Positions 7,969-15,972 of a DNA stretch of 64,000 nucleotides are shown here, piece after piece. A model generated the notes under the pieces. It had not been told where the DNA came from and did not search any database. It saw nothing but the letters and a program-made list of their open reading frames with translations. The position numbers were made by a program, and so were the translations under genes. Numbering within the stretch: position 1 is the first letter of the stretch; every line of letters starts with the position of its first letter. The DNA is from Deltaproteobacteria bacterium (GTDB taxonomy: Bacteria > Myxococcota_A > Polyangia > Polyangiales > JADJMO01), in contig JALHOE010000001.1 in assembly GCA_022843175.1 (NCBI GenBank), forward strand, positions 1-64,000, in the 5' to 3' direction.

Positions 7969-8737
7969 CGGGTTCCCGCGAGGGCGAGTGCCAAATGTCG
8001 TCACCGAACTCGATGCGTCCGTGCGCCGCGCCGATACCACCCTCGGTCCGATCGATCGCCGCAATCGACTCGAAGTAGAGGTCGTCGTACCTGGGTGCGA
8101 TCGTCGGCTTGACGAGCGCCCCCTCCTGCTTCGGGGCCTCCGCACGGGCAGCGATACGCGCACGAAGCGCGTTTGCGCGCTCCTTCAGGCGTTTCGCCTC
8201 CTTCGCGGTTCGTGCAGATGCACCCGCATCGTCTTGACTGCGCTTCAGCTTGGGGAGGTCGGCGAACGAGAGTGCGTCGCCAGGTCGTGCTCGGAGCATG
8301 GGCGGTGTGAGGTAGACGAAGTGAAGCAGCGACGCCGTATCGGCCTTGTACTTGTGGACGTACTGCCGGATCCACGCAGTGATCTCGGGCGGCAGTTCTT
8401 TGCGGATCGACTCCGCATCCGGCGAGTCATCGGTCGCGGCGTACCGGAGCGTGGTCTTTTCGTACTGGGTGTCGAGCTGACGTCCGTGCGCGTGGATCGC
8501 GTTCGCTGCGATCGCCACGCGGTCGTTCACCCCGATGTCGAACGGGCCGAACTTGTGGAAGATCCAAGCGACTCCAGTGAACGTCTCGCCGCGGTGGGCG
8601 CGCGCGTACTCCAGGTCCGCGAGATAGACGTACTTGATGAGGTGGATGGGCCCGAGTTCGCGCTCGAACGTGTTGTCCTCGTCGGCGGCGACCGCGAGGG
8701 CGTACTGGATGATGCGGTCGACCTTCGACGAGTCCAT
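7958..8737 (-). CDS. Panacea (DUF4065)-like domain protein
   Basis: A 259-residue protein whose first ~80 residues fit the Panacea/DUF4065 pattern: KVDRIIQYALAVAA, then HLIKYVYLADLEYARAHRGE, then FTGVAWIFHKFGPFD. The rest is a helical region with a Lys/Arg-rich coiled-coil-like stretch (ARTAKEAKRLKERANALRAR) and an acidic tail. Panacea domains act as antitoxins in many two-gene systems, some with a role in phage defence. ATG 8737 is preferred over the upstream ATG 8788 because the family homology starts there. It overlaps the next gene by 11 bp. Confidence 0.75.
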   Translation of the reverse strand: MDSSKVDRIIQYALAVAADEDNTFERELGPIHLIKYVYLADLEYARAHRGETFTGVAWIFHKFGPFDIGVNDRVAIAANAIHAHGRQLDTQYEKTTLRYAATDDSPDAESIRKELPPEITAWIRQYVHKYKADTASLLHFVYLTPPMLRARPGDALSFADLPKLKRSQDDAGASARTAKEAKRLKERANALRARIAARAEAPKQEGALVKPTIAPRYDDLYFESIAAIDRTEGGIGAAHGRIEFGDDIWHSPSREPDDS

Positions 8738-9209
8738 GGCGCGGGTAGTCGGTCCGAGAAGCCGCCCTGCATCAACGAAGCCGCCCATCGGCGGCCACGG
8801 TGTGCGCGGTTGACACTAGCAGAACTCTGCTGCGGGCGAGGCGGGTGCCCGCCGGCAGCGCCCTACAATGACACCGGTCTCGCATTCCGCGCGTCGACCG
8901 AAGCCAGGAAATGTCCGCGTCCGCCCCTCGCCAGTCGGCCGCACGTGGTCGTGCTGAACGTCGGACGACGGGTGGACCCCGAGCCGTCACGTATCGCGAG
9001 CGCATAAGTAGAATCGCGAGTGGGCTCGCGCGCCGACGTGAGGCTCGGGCTGGCGCGCTGCCCTGTCGTAGTCGGGCGCGACGGCCACGGACGGTGCAGC
9101 GACCGCGCGTTCACTCTTACGCGCTCGACCATGCAGGCCCAACCTTGTCCGCTACGCCCGCTGCGGAAGTAGAGCTTACCGTCCGCCGCCGGAGGAGATC
9201 TCGAACACA
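8738..9209. other. 472-bp stretch without a convincing gene
   Basis: Upstream of the Panacea gene I see only short frames without family resemblance. The segment presumably holds the Panacea promoter on the minus strand. I found no repeat, tRNA or clear hairpin here. Confidence 0.5.
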
Positions 9210-9626
9210 TCACGCGCGTCGTCGTGCGGATCCGGCCACGTTGAGAAGGAAGGTGCACTCACGCGGACGCCTTCCGACAACGCCATCCGCCGAACTGCTT
9301 CGATCGAGAGGATTCGGAGCACCGCGGCACACCAGGCCCACGACGGCGCGACTGACGCCGGTGAGATCCAGGTCGCAGTGTCTCGCGAGCAGGATCTGCT
9401 TCTCGGTTGCCGGTAGCTCGCGAAAGGTGCCGAGGGCGAGCTTGATGGTGTTCTCGATCCACTCTCGGACGACCAACTTGGGGATGCCCTTGCCGGGTCG
9501 GCCGAGCGCAGCGGCGAGGCGGACTTCGCGTGCGGACGGCGCCGGGAGCACGGAGAAGCGTTCCGACCGGAGCACGCCGGTGACGTCTTCCGGCACGATC
9601 AGCGCGTCGCGATACGGACGTTTCAT
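9210..9626 (-). CDS. Hypothetical protein
   Basis: A possible 138-residue protein. The first ~100 residues look like a real soluble fold (RPYRDALIVPEDVTGVL, KGIPKLVVREWIENTIKLAL, ELPATEKQILLARHCDLDL), while the Arg-rich end looks like read-through of non-coding DNA, so the natural end may have been lost. It lies 6 bp downstream of the zinc-binding gene at 9633-10136 and could share its transcript. I recognise no family. Confidence 0.4.
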   Translation of the reverse strand: MKRPYRDALIVPEDVTGVLRSERFSVLPAPSAREVRLAAALGRPGKGIPKLVVREWIENTIKLALGTFRELPATEKQILLARHCDLDLTGVSRAVVGLVCRGAPNPLDRSSSADGVVGRRPRECTFLLNVAGSARRRA

Positions 9627-9632
9627 CGATCT

Positions 9633-10136
9633 TTATTGTCCCGCGCCGACCGCGATCTTGTTGGGGAATGCGACGTCGAAGAGCGCGAGCTTAGCCTCGG
9701 CCTCGGTCGCGAACCTCGCCTTGTACTTGAAGTCGTCCGCGTCCGCGGGCTTGAGGAACGCCTCCCAGAACCTGCCCCGGTTGCACAAGATGAAGAGCCA
9801 CCCCTCGGCCTTCATCTTGACGTTGCCCTTCGAGCTCAGGGCCCACTTGCGGGTCAACCAGGTCCGGCGGCGACGGTCTCGGCGGACCAGCCGCTTCTCC
9901 AGCTCGCGTCCGATGTACTCGGCGCCCTCGTCGTGCTGCATCTTCGCCCCGCAGACGCATCCGACGCCCACCGTCCCGGCGTAGCTCGGATGCCGGAGGT
10001 GATGGACGTACCGCACGTGCTTTTTCCCGCACGCTTCGCACAACTTGAAGTCGCTCTCGTCGCAGCCGAGATCCTCGACGTCGATAAGCTCCCACCCACG
10101 CCGAGGAACGCTGAGATCAGACCAAAGCCCCACCAT
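9633..10136 (-). CDS. Small zinc-ribbon-like protein of mobile elements
   Basis: A 167-residue protein. The start MVGLWSDLSVPRRGWELIDVEDLG is followed by LCEACGKKHVRYVHHLRHP and VGVGCVCGAKM, which gives two paired-Cys knuckles (CEAC and CVCG) with His residues between them, consistent with one zinc site. A basic stretch follows (KRLVRRDRRRRTWLTRK). Proteins with this ACGKxxxRYVHxxxH...VGCxC pattern are familiar hypothetical proteins, often in accessory DNA; no function is established. ATG 10136 is chosen over 10226 because the upstream residues look non-coding. Confidence 0.6.
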   Translation of the reverse strand: MVGLWSDLSVPRRGWELIDVEDLGCDESDFKLCEACGKKHVRYVHHLRHPSYAGTVGVGCVCGAKMQHDEGAEYIGRELEKRLVRRDRRRRTWLTRKWALSSKGNVKMKAEGWLFILCNRGRFWEAFLKPADADDFKYKARFATEAEAKLALFDVAFPNKIAVGAGQ

Positions 10137-10201
10137 GCCCCTAGGGTAGCGGGCCGACGACTCTCTCGATTCGGGGGACCGTGCTGATCTGCGGGTCTCC
10201 G

Positions 10202-10243
10202 ATGAGGCATCACCCCGGAGGGGCATTGCTGTTAGCCGAAGAG
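10202..10243. repeat. Left terminal inverted repeat of the IS
   Basis: This repeat pairs with 11608-11649. The inner parts match well (CTGTTAGCCGAA). The mismatches cluster at the centre, where this end has CCCCGGAGGGG and the other has CCCCTCCGGGG. Confidence 0.8.
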
Positions 10244-10247
10244 TCGC

Positions 10248-11571
10248 TCATCGGCCGAGCGCATGCGAAACGACCGCGCGCCGAAACAGCTCAAGCTGCG
10301 TCGGCGCGCGATGCGTCATCAATGCGTCGTAGCTGCGCAGCCGCCGGCAGATGTGCGGCAGCCGCGCGACGATCTCATGCAGGCGAAGCGGCATGAGCGC
10401 GGCGACGACCGCCGGCCACACGATGCTTGCGATCTTCCACGGGTCGTCGGCTGCGGTCGGCGGCGGCGGCTCGCCCTTCTTGCGCCGGAGGGGGAAAAAG
10501 GACTGGTGCTGCCGCGGCCATGCGATCGACCAGAAGACCGAGAAGGATCTTCGCCGACAGCCACGACTCGATCGTGTCGGTGCGCGCGTTCGGCAATCGA
10601 TCGAAGCCGCATAGCGACTTCCACCGCTTGAAGAGCAGCTCGATCTGCCAGCGATTGCGGTACGCCTCGAGACACTGCTCGGCGCTCAATCGCTCCTTCG
10701 GGACCGTTGTGAAGAGCAGCACGTACGCGGCCATCTCGATGGTCTCTTCGGTGACGTTCCGGCCTTGCGACTCGAGCACGCGCCGCTCGGCGTCGGCGAT
10801 CTTGTCTTCAGGCAGCCGCGTCGCGATCAGACGTCCGGCGACCTCTTTGAGGTGACCGTCGATCCAAACGCGCACGCGGGCGAAGCGCTCCACGATGCGG
10901 TCGTTAGGGATCGAACGCGCCCAGCGCACCACGTCGATAACTTCGTCGCGTCGGTCGTGGAGCGGCATGGCGTTTCGATTGAGGCGCACGACGACGTCGG
11001 CGCCGTGCTCCTTCACCCAGACGACTCCATTTGCATGGCTGTAGCCGCGGTCCGCGATGACGAGCTGGTCGCGCTCCCAATGGAACCGACGCAGCGATTC
11101 GCCGACGGAGCGGTCAGTGCTGTGCGCGGCGACGATCGAGAGATCGCTCAAGCGGAGCGCAGCGTGAATCCGCGCGTCTGTTCCCGTGGCGCAGCGGCCG
11201 GCGAAGGAGCTCGCATCGACCGCGATGAGGTCGTACCCGGCCCACGTCATCGGCTCGATCGCGTGCGGCGAGCGAAGCCCCTTCACGAGCGCTTGCAGAT
11301 ACGGGGCTGCACGCCGCATCCGCATGTGGAGGCAGTACGGCGAAACGACGGGCCCGCCGCCTTCGGCGACGAGGGCGACCGTCTGCCGGAGCGGCATGTC
11401 CGCGCCGACGTGAAGGAGGATCATGCGAAGCAGCTCATCGGCGGATCGAATCCGTGTGTCCTTGTACTGCGGCCGGATCGCGCCGCACGTGATCGCCAGA
11501 GCCGGGTAGTCGGCGGGAAGGAACTGGCAGAGAGTCGACCAATCGCGCTGAACATCGAGCTTTTCGGCCAT
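10248..11571 (-). pseudogene. IS4-type DDE transposase, frameshifted near the C-terminus
   Basis: The N-terminal part reads MAEKLDVQRDWSTLCQFLP onward. The DDE residues are visible: DLIAVDASSF (first Asp), LVIADRGYSH (second Asp) and YRNRWQIELLFKRWK (the YREK-like motif with the Glu). At about 10490-10499 (TTTTTCCCCC on the minus strand) the first frame continues into an Ala/Arg-rich tail that stops at 10375. The +1 frame resumes a convincing IS4 tail (RRKKGEPPPP, then MPLRLHEIVARLPHICRRLR, then SHALGR) ending at 10248. One extra base in the homopolymer run explains this. It could be inactivation, programmed frameshifting or a sequencing error. Confidence 0.75.
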
Positions 11572-11607
11572 ACCGGGCTCTTCGCGGACGTCAGACCCAG
11601 GGGCCAA

Positions 11608-11649
11608 CTATTCGGCTAACAGCGATGCCCCGGAGGGGTGATGCCTCAT
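11608..11649. repeat. Right terminal inverted repeat of the IS
   Basis: The reverse complement matches 10202-10243 at 37 of 42 positions. The transposase start (11571) lies 37 bp inside this end. Confidence 0.8.
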
Positions 11650-11757
11650 GAGACGCGCACCCGTTCGCCGCCCAGACGAAGGCGACTGCCCGTCGATTTG
11701 GCACCGAGGTGTCGTGGCGCGACTGCCCTCTCGTCGTTACAGAGTCGAGCACTCCGA

Positions 11758-12555
11758 ATGGCACGTCACCCGCTCGACATCGTCGATTCTAGGCTCGAGC
11801 GCGATGGGAGCGTCGAGAAGCCTCTGTATGAGACCGCGCCACCCTTGGCCGATCTCTTGGAGTTTGCGTCGATGCGGTGGGACTGGTTCGGAACCAGGCA
11901 TGAGGAGCTGCTCGCGCGTGTTCCGATCGGCACGTTTGACGAGAAGTGGCTGCCCGAAGCAGGGGCCGGAATCGAACTGCGCGTGCCCGATGATCGCACG
12001 CGTGGGGTGCACTCGGTCCCGCGCATGAGCGCCGCCGGTTGGGAGGCGGGATCCTCGTTCGGCTTCTTCCAGGAGCGGTTCAAAAAGGCCTTGGTGGTGG
12101 GAGGCCTCCCGTCCGGATTCGCGAGCGGCTTGGTCGGCTGTCTCGTCGAAATGGCGGCGAATGCAGCGGAGCACGCGCGGTCTCCCGCGCCCCCCATGGC
12201 CGCCTACGAGGTCACGTCGTCGCGCTGGCAGTTCTGCGTCTGCGACGTGGGGGTCGGCATGCAGGGATCGCTTACGCGGAACCCGATCTACGCGGGCCTG
12301 AGAAACGACGTGCAGGCGCTTCAGGCAGCCGTAAAGGACGGCGTCTCCGCGACCGGTGATCCAGGTCGCGGGAAGGGCTTCACTGATCTCTTCCACCGCC
12401 TCGTGAATCGCAGCTGCAGCATCCGTCTGAGATCCGTCGGGGCGACGACCTCGTGGAGCGGAACAGCGCCGGGCGCGAGCGAGATGCGCATCTCCCCGGC
12501 ACGCCGCCGGGCCGGGTTCCACATCACCGTCAGCGGTGCCTTGACCGCGTCCTAG
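11758..12555 (+). CDS. HATPase-type ATP-binding protein
   Basis: A GHKL-type ATPase of about 265 residues. The N box is CLVEMAANAAEHA, the G1 box is CVCDVGVGMQGSL (D-x-G-x-G) and the G2 box is GRGKGFTDLFHR. No dimerisation His or receiver domain is present, so this is not an ordinary sensor kinase. It is closer to the ATP-binding partners of STAS-like (DUF4325) proteins. The start is uncertain: ATG 11758 lies inside the frame, which is open back into the IS end at 11638, so the IS may have removed the original start or promoter. The gene is followed by an inverted repeat and the STAS-like gene. Confidence 0.75.
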   Translation: MARHPLDIVDSRLERDGSVEKPLYETAPPLADLLEFASMRWDWFGTRHEELLARVPIGTFDEKWLPEAGAGIELRVPDDRTRGVHSVPRMSAAGWEAGSSFGFFQERFKKALVVGGLPSGFASGLVGCLVEMAANAAEHARSPAPPMAAYEVTSSRWQFCVCDVGVGMQGSLTRNPIYAGLRNDVQALQAAVKDGVSATGDPGRGKGFTDLFHRLVNRSCSIRLRSVGATTSWSGTAPGASEMRISPARRRAGFHITVSGALTAS

Positions 12556-12557
12556 AG

Positions 12558-12583
12558 AATCGTCACCATAACGTGTGACGATT
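12558..12583. promoter_or_regulatory. Perfect 9-bp inverted repeat abutting the STAS-like start codon
   Basis: AATCGTCAC (12558-12566) and GTGACGATT (12575-12583) are exact inverted copies separated by CATAACGT. The ATG at 12584 follows at once. It could be an operator or a hairpin hiding the ribosome site; no Shine-Dalgarno sequence is visible otherwise. No T-run follows, so it is not an obvious terminator for the upstream gene. Confidence 0.55.
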
Positions 12584-13141
12584 ATGACGGACATGACGAA
12601 GCGAGTTTTCCTACGTGAGGTCACCGACCGGGCGAGCCTGGCCGGCAGGCCGGCGGCACTGCTCGATAGGCCCAAGATCGAGGAGGCGGCGCTCGCCAAA
12701 GCCTCCGACGGCGGCTGGGTGGTCGTCGACTTCGAGGGCATCGCGGTCATGACGGCGTCCTACTTCGACGCCGGACTCTGGCCGCTCTGGGGGGTGGTCC
12801 CGCGCGACCGCGGGCTCGACGCCCTCCACCCGGTCCTGGCCAACATCGGGCAGGACGTCATCGACGACGTGGCGATCGGGCTCCGTGAGCACGGTGGTGC
12901 GGCTTGGGTCCTGACCGGGGACGCCCCGAGGCTGATTGGCAAGGTCGACGACGGAACGCGGAGGTTGCTGGCGGCGTTGGAGCAGCGCGAGCCCGCGACC
13001 GCGGCGGATCTTGAGGGTCTCGATTCGATCGTCCGGACCGCGTGGAGCAATCGACTCGCGGCTCTGTATGACCAGCGCCTCGTACGCCGTCAGAAGGACG
13101 GCAAGCGTCTCCTCTATTCCGTCTCGTGGAGGTCCTTCTGA
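12584..13141 (+). CDS. STAS-like domain protein (DUF4325)
   Basis: A 185-residue protein. The first half matches the STAS-like DUF4325 fold, with GWVVVDFEGIAVMTASYFDAGL, a hydrophobic strand and then the conserved S-Y-F around a helix. The second half looks like a small winged helix (DSIVRTAWSNRLAALYDQRLVRRQKDGKRLLYS). DUF4325 proteins often pair with GHKL ATPases, as here, by analogy with anti-sigma/anti-anti-sigma partner switching. ATG 12584 lies directly after the inverted repeat; an in-frame GTG at 12575 would place the start inside it. The stop overlaps the next ATG (TGATG). Confidence 0.75.
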   Translation: MTDMTKRVFLREVTDRASLAGRPAALLDRPKIEEAALAKASDGGWVVVDFEGIAVMTASYFDAGLWPLWGVVPRDRGLDALHPVLANIGQDVIDDVAIGLREHGGAAWVLTGDAPRLIGKVDDGTRRLLAALEQREPATAADLEGLDSIVRTAWSNRLAALYDQRLVRRQKDGKRLLYSVSWRSF

Positions 13142-13518
13142 TGGGCGAGAATTTCCTCAAGCGGCGCAACAGGCGCTTCTTCCAACAGCGAGACCGCAAC
13201 TTCGAGGCCCAAACGGCACGGGATCTTTTCTCGGTGTGCGCGCCCGAGACCGTCGTCGAGGTCCAAGCTCAGCGCGTGGCCGACCACGGGCAAGGCAACG
13301 CCGAGGTTCGGAAGGGCGACGAGGTGTGGTGCTCGGTCGGCGCCGACGGCGGCGAGATCACGTTCTACGGCGTCGGCGCGTCGCCGATCGCATTCGTCGA
13401 CGGAGCCGCCGCCGACCACCTCCGCGAGGCGCACTGCGATGAACAGATCGTCGGACGTATCGAGGACTTAGACGCGGACGACGTGACCATCCGTCTGGGG
13501 GTGAACCGTGAGCAGTAA
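13141..13518 (+). CDS. Hypothetical protein of the HATPase/STAS cluster
   Basis: A 125-residue protein that starts in a one-base overlap with the STAS-like stop and overlaps the next gene by 11 bp. The N-terminus is basic (MGENFLKRRNRRFFQQRDRNF). The remainder alternates short strands with acidic loops (VWCSVGADGGEITFYGVG, VGRIEDLDADDVTIRLGV). I recognise no family. Its place between overlapping genes says it works with the cluster. Confidence 0.6.
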   Translation: MGENFLKRRNRRFFQQRDRNFEAQTARDLFSVCAPETVVEVQAQRVADHGQGNAEVRKGDEVWCSVGADGGEITFYGVGASPIAFVDGAAADHLREAHCDEQIVGRIEDLDADDVTIRLGVNREQ

Positions 13519-14617
13519 GAAGGGAGGCGGCGCTCTCCGCCTGGACCTACTCCGCCTCGACGGCGAGGTCGTCAGCATGGGCTGCACCTCGTGCCCACTG
13601 CTCGCCGCGTGTGGCGGGCTCACCGCGCGCGGCGGCGGATGGAACTGCCTGGAGGCGTGCAAGGGCTGCGACCGTGCGACGTGCGACGTCGTATGCATGT
13701 CGAAGCCGACGTTCGGCCGCCGCCTGCTAGAGGTCCGCAACGATCTCGGCGCCAAGCACGTTGGGAGTCTGCAAGGGCCGCCGTCGGGTGAGATGCCGAA
13801 GTACGTTCCGGTGCTCCAGTACGCGCTGCCGAGCGACGCGCGGCTCCCCGTCGGGCCCATCGCGATCCCTCTCGCGTCGCTGATGCGATTCGACCGCCGA
13901 CGCGGCAGCTATGGACCGATCGCACGCACGCCCGATGAACTGCGTCAGCGGTTCGGTGTGACCCCCAACACGCCGGTCTTCATCCTGGGCACGGGACAGG
14001 ACGCGCCCATCGAGCGGTACTGGCACCTCCGGCGCGAGGGTGCGGCCGATGCGCTCTCGAAGCTGAACGTCACCGTGATCGCGCCCAACTACTCCGTCTT
14101 CCTCGACGACCCGCGTACGCAGCACCTCTACAACCGCAGGCGCTCGCTGATGTGCGCCGAGGAGCTCGGTGCTCGCGGTGTTCGCGTGATCCCGTACCTC
14201 CACGGGATCACGGGCTCCGACTACGCCTTCTGGGCGGACTTCCTCCGCGAGCACGAGGAGATCACGACGATGGCGAAGGAGTTCCAGACCGGAGCGCTCA
14301 CGAACGAGATCGCCGAACAAGTGCTGAACCGAATGAAGATGATCGAGGACCGCGTCGGGCGACGGATTCATCTCGTCGCGATCGGTGCGCACCGCCTCGC
14401 CAAGCGGATCGCCGCGCGATTCGATCACTGGACCGTGATGGACTCGTCCGCGTTCATGAAGGCGGTTCATCGCCGCATCGCGATTCGCCACGGAACCAAC
14501 ATCGAATGGGAGTTCGTTCGCGACGAGGACGTTGCGGACCTCTTCTTCAACAACATCCGCCGCGTCCGCGACGGACTGGATCTCGTCGCCGCGGAGACGC
14601 CCTCGCGAGCGAGGTAG
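13508..14617 (+). CDS. Cys-rich protein of unknown function, DUF4417-like in its second half
   Basis: A 369-residue protein starting at GTG 13508. A dense cysteine cluster occupies residues ~24-63 (GCTSCPLLAACGG, then NCLEACKGCDRATCDVVCMSKP), enough for one or two metal centres. The rest resembles a TIM-barrel-type alpha/beta domain: VTVIAPNYSVFLDDP, GVRVIPYLHGITGSDYAFW, AKEFQTG and LHLVAIGAHRLAKR. The middle recalls DUF4417 proteins, but the match is by eye and weak. The spacing CxxC...C...CxxC...C is not the CxxxCxxC of radical-SAM enzymes. It overlaps the previous gene by 11 bp and precedes the broken PIN gene by 22 bp. Confidence 0.6.
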   Translation: MSSKKGGGALRLDLLRLDGEVVSMGCTSCPLLAACGGLTARGGGWNCLEACKGCDRATCDVVCMSKPTFGRRLLEVRNDLGAKHVGSLQGPPSGEMPKYVPVLQYALPSDARLPVGPIAIPLASLMRFDRRRGSYGPIARTPDELRQRFGVTPNTPVFILGTGQDAPIERYWHLRREGAADALSKLNVTVIAPNYSVFLDDPRTQHLYNRRRSLMCAEELGARGVRVIPYLHGITGSDYAFWADFLREHEEITTMAKEFQTGALTNEIAEQVLNRMKMIEDRVGRRIHLVAIGAHRLAKRIAARFDHWTVMDSSAFMKAVHRRIAIRHGTNIEWEFVRDEDVADLFFNNIRRVRDGLDLVAAETPSRAR

Positions 14618-14639
14618 GCGACGCGGCGCTGACTGCGCG

Positions 14640-15731
14640 GTGTACGGAGCCTCCTTGGAAGAGAAACCGAAACACAGCGGGCTCGTTCTCGGCGCGCCGC
14701 TCACCGAACGCATCGACCCCGAGGTGGTCTACCGCGAGCGAATCGGCGACCGAGCGATCGTCTACCTCGATCACAACGCGTGGATCGAGCTGCGCGACGT
14801 ACGCACGCAGGTCGCGACGACCGCGGTAAAGCTGGCGCGCAACGCGGCTGCCGCAGGCCGCGCAGTCTTCCCGTGCTCGTAGGCGTCGATCAGCGAGCTG
14901 CTCCACGTCCCCGCCGCTGCGGATCGTGAGAAGCACGCGGACCTGATGGATCAACTCTCGAACGGCGTGTCCGTCCGCCAGCGCGCGTGGATGTTCGAGG
15001 AGGAAGGGCACGCGCTCTACCGGAACATCATCGGCGGCGAGGTCGCTCCACCTTCGCGGAGCCGCATCTTCACCCGGATCGTCGACTACTTCGGCCACGG
15101 CGTGCTGACCTTCCCGGCCGGTAGCCCGATCGAGGCCGTGCCGATGCTGACGAAGGTGCTCGAAGCGACGACCGTCCGGTGGTTGGTCGACCATCTCGAC
15201 GTCGACGAGATGGCGGCGAGGCATCGCGACAGCGACTACACGGCGAAGATGAACGCGCAACACGATGCCCGTTGGGCCGCAGCCGGGGAGAGGAAGCTCG
15301 AACGTGCCGCGGTCGTCACGACCGAGCGCGCGTTCCTCTTCAACGACTACGAACAACCGGCGATGGGACGCGCGATGCTGGCCGGGATCGGTCCGGTCGA
15401 GTTCATGCGTCGCAGCACGGAGTATCGCCAGAAGCACGGGGAGGGCAGTCCAAAGCGGCTCGGACAATGGTTCCGGCGACTCGCGCCCGCGCTTGAGATC
15501 TCTGCGCAGGTCTTCGCCGGACGGCAGATGCAGCGCGCCCGGCGAACCTCCCAGCAGGACTTCTGGGACATCGAGCACGCGGCCACGGGGTATGCCTACG
15601 CCGACGCGTTCGTCACGCTCGACGGCGGGCTCGCGGCCCTGCTCTGTCGGCCGTGGATCCCGCCGTCGGCGAAGGCGCGGCTCGTGACGACCATCGAAGG
15701 ACTCGTCGAACTGCTTCGCCGGTACGCCTGA
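14640..15731 (+). pseudogene. PIN-like ribonuclease with an in-frame TAG
   Basis: One continuous frame is interrupted only by TAG at 14880-14882. Before it: VYLDHNAWIELRD, with the first catalytic Asp typical of PIN domains. After it, the same frame continues as ASISELLHVP (the PIN S-x-x-x-E-L motif). Hundreds of residues follow, then DIEHAATGYAYADAFVTLDGGLAALL (later acidic residues). FPCS-stop-ASISELL sits exactly where PIN proteins read P-x-S-x-x-S-I-x-E-L, so one base change explains the break. The translated pieces are 80 and about 280 residues. The start is a GTG (14640) or TTG (14655). It may be a dead toxin of the cluster. Confidence 0.7.
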
Positions 15732-15972
15732 CCCGGGCGGCGGAGCCGCCTGGTCCCGGCGGTGGCCTGGCCGGTTCCGGGGCAGAGTCGGCCATTCTGG
15801 GGCAGGCCGGCCCAGGCCCTGCGTTTTAAGGCAAAGTCCTTCTTCATCAGTCGAGACGTTTCTGGCGCCTGCTCTCGCACCCAACCGACCGCGAAGAGAA
15901 CCGGAACCCAGAAGATGGTCGTGACCGTTTTCACCGCGCCCCACCATGGCAGCAGCCTGGCAAGCTACTGCG
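15732..15972. other. Intergenic region with 20-bp-period repeats, possible old IS end
   Basis: TTCCGGGGCAG (15775-15785) and TTCTGGGGCAG (15795-15805) lie 20 bp apart, each followed by a GGCC-containing stretch. Tandem repeats of this size at an edge are typical of IS21-family ends, but no transposase is nearby. A short GGCGGC/GCCGCC hairpin lies at 15736-15750, just after the PIN stop. Confidence 0.25.

Larger units (their letters stand above)
10202..11649. mobile_element. IS4-family-like insertion sequence, 1448 bp
   Basis: The element is bounded by 42-bp imperfect inverted repeats, 10202-10243 and 11608-11649 (37 of 42 positions match). Both begin ATGAGGCATCACCCC and end GCTGTTAGCCGAA plus three bases. 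It contains one transposase gene on the minus strand. I see no clear target-site duplication: the flanks, ...GTCTCCG on the left and GAGACGC on the right, are partly inverted copies of each other rather than direct repeats. It separates the zinc-ribbon gene from the HATPase cluster. Confidence 0.8.

Noticed and set aside
13508-14617. Cys-rich protein considered as a radical-SAM enzyme
   Set aside because: No CxxxCxxC motif is present; the cysteines are spaced CxxC and similar.
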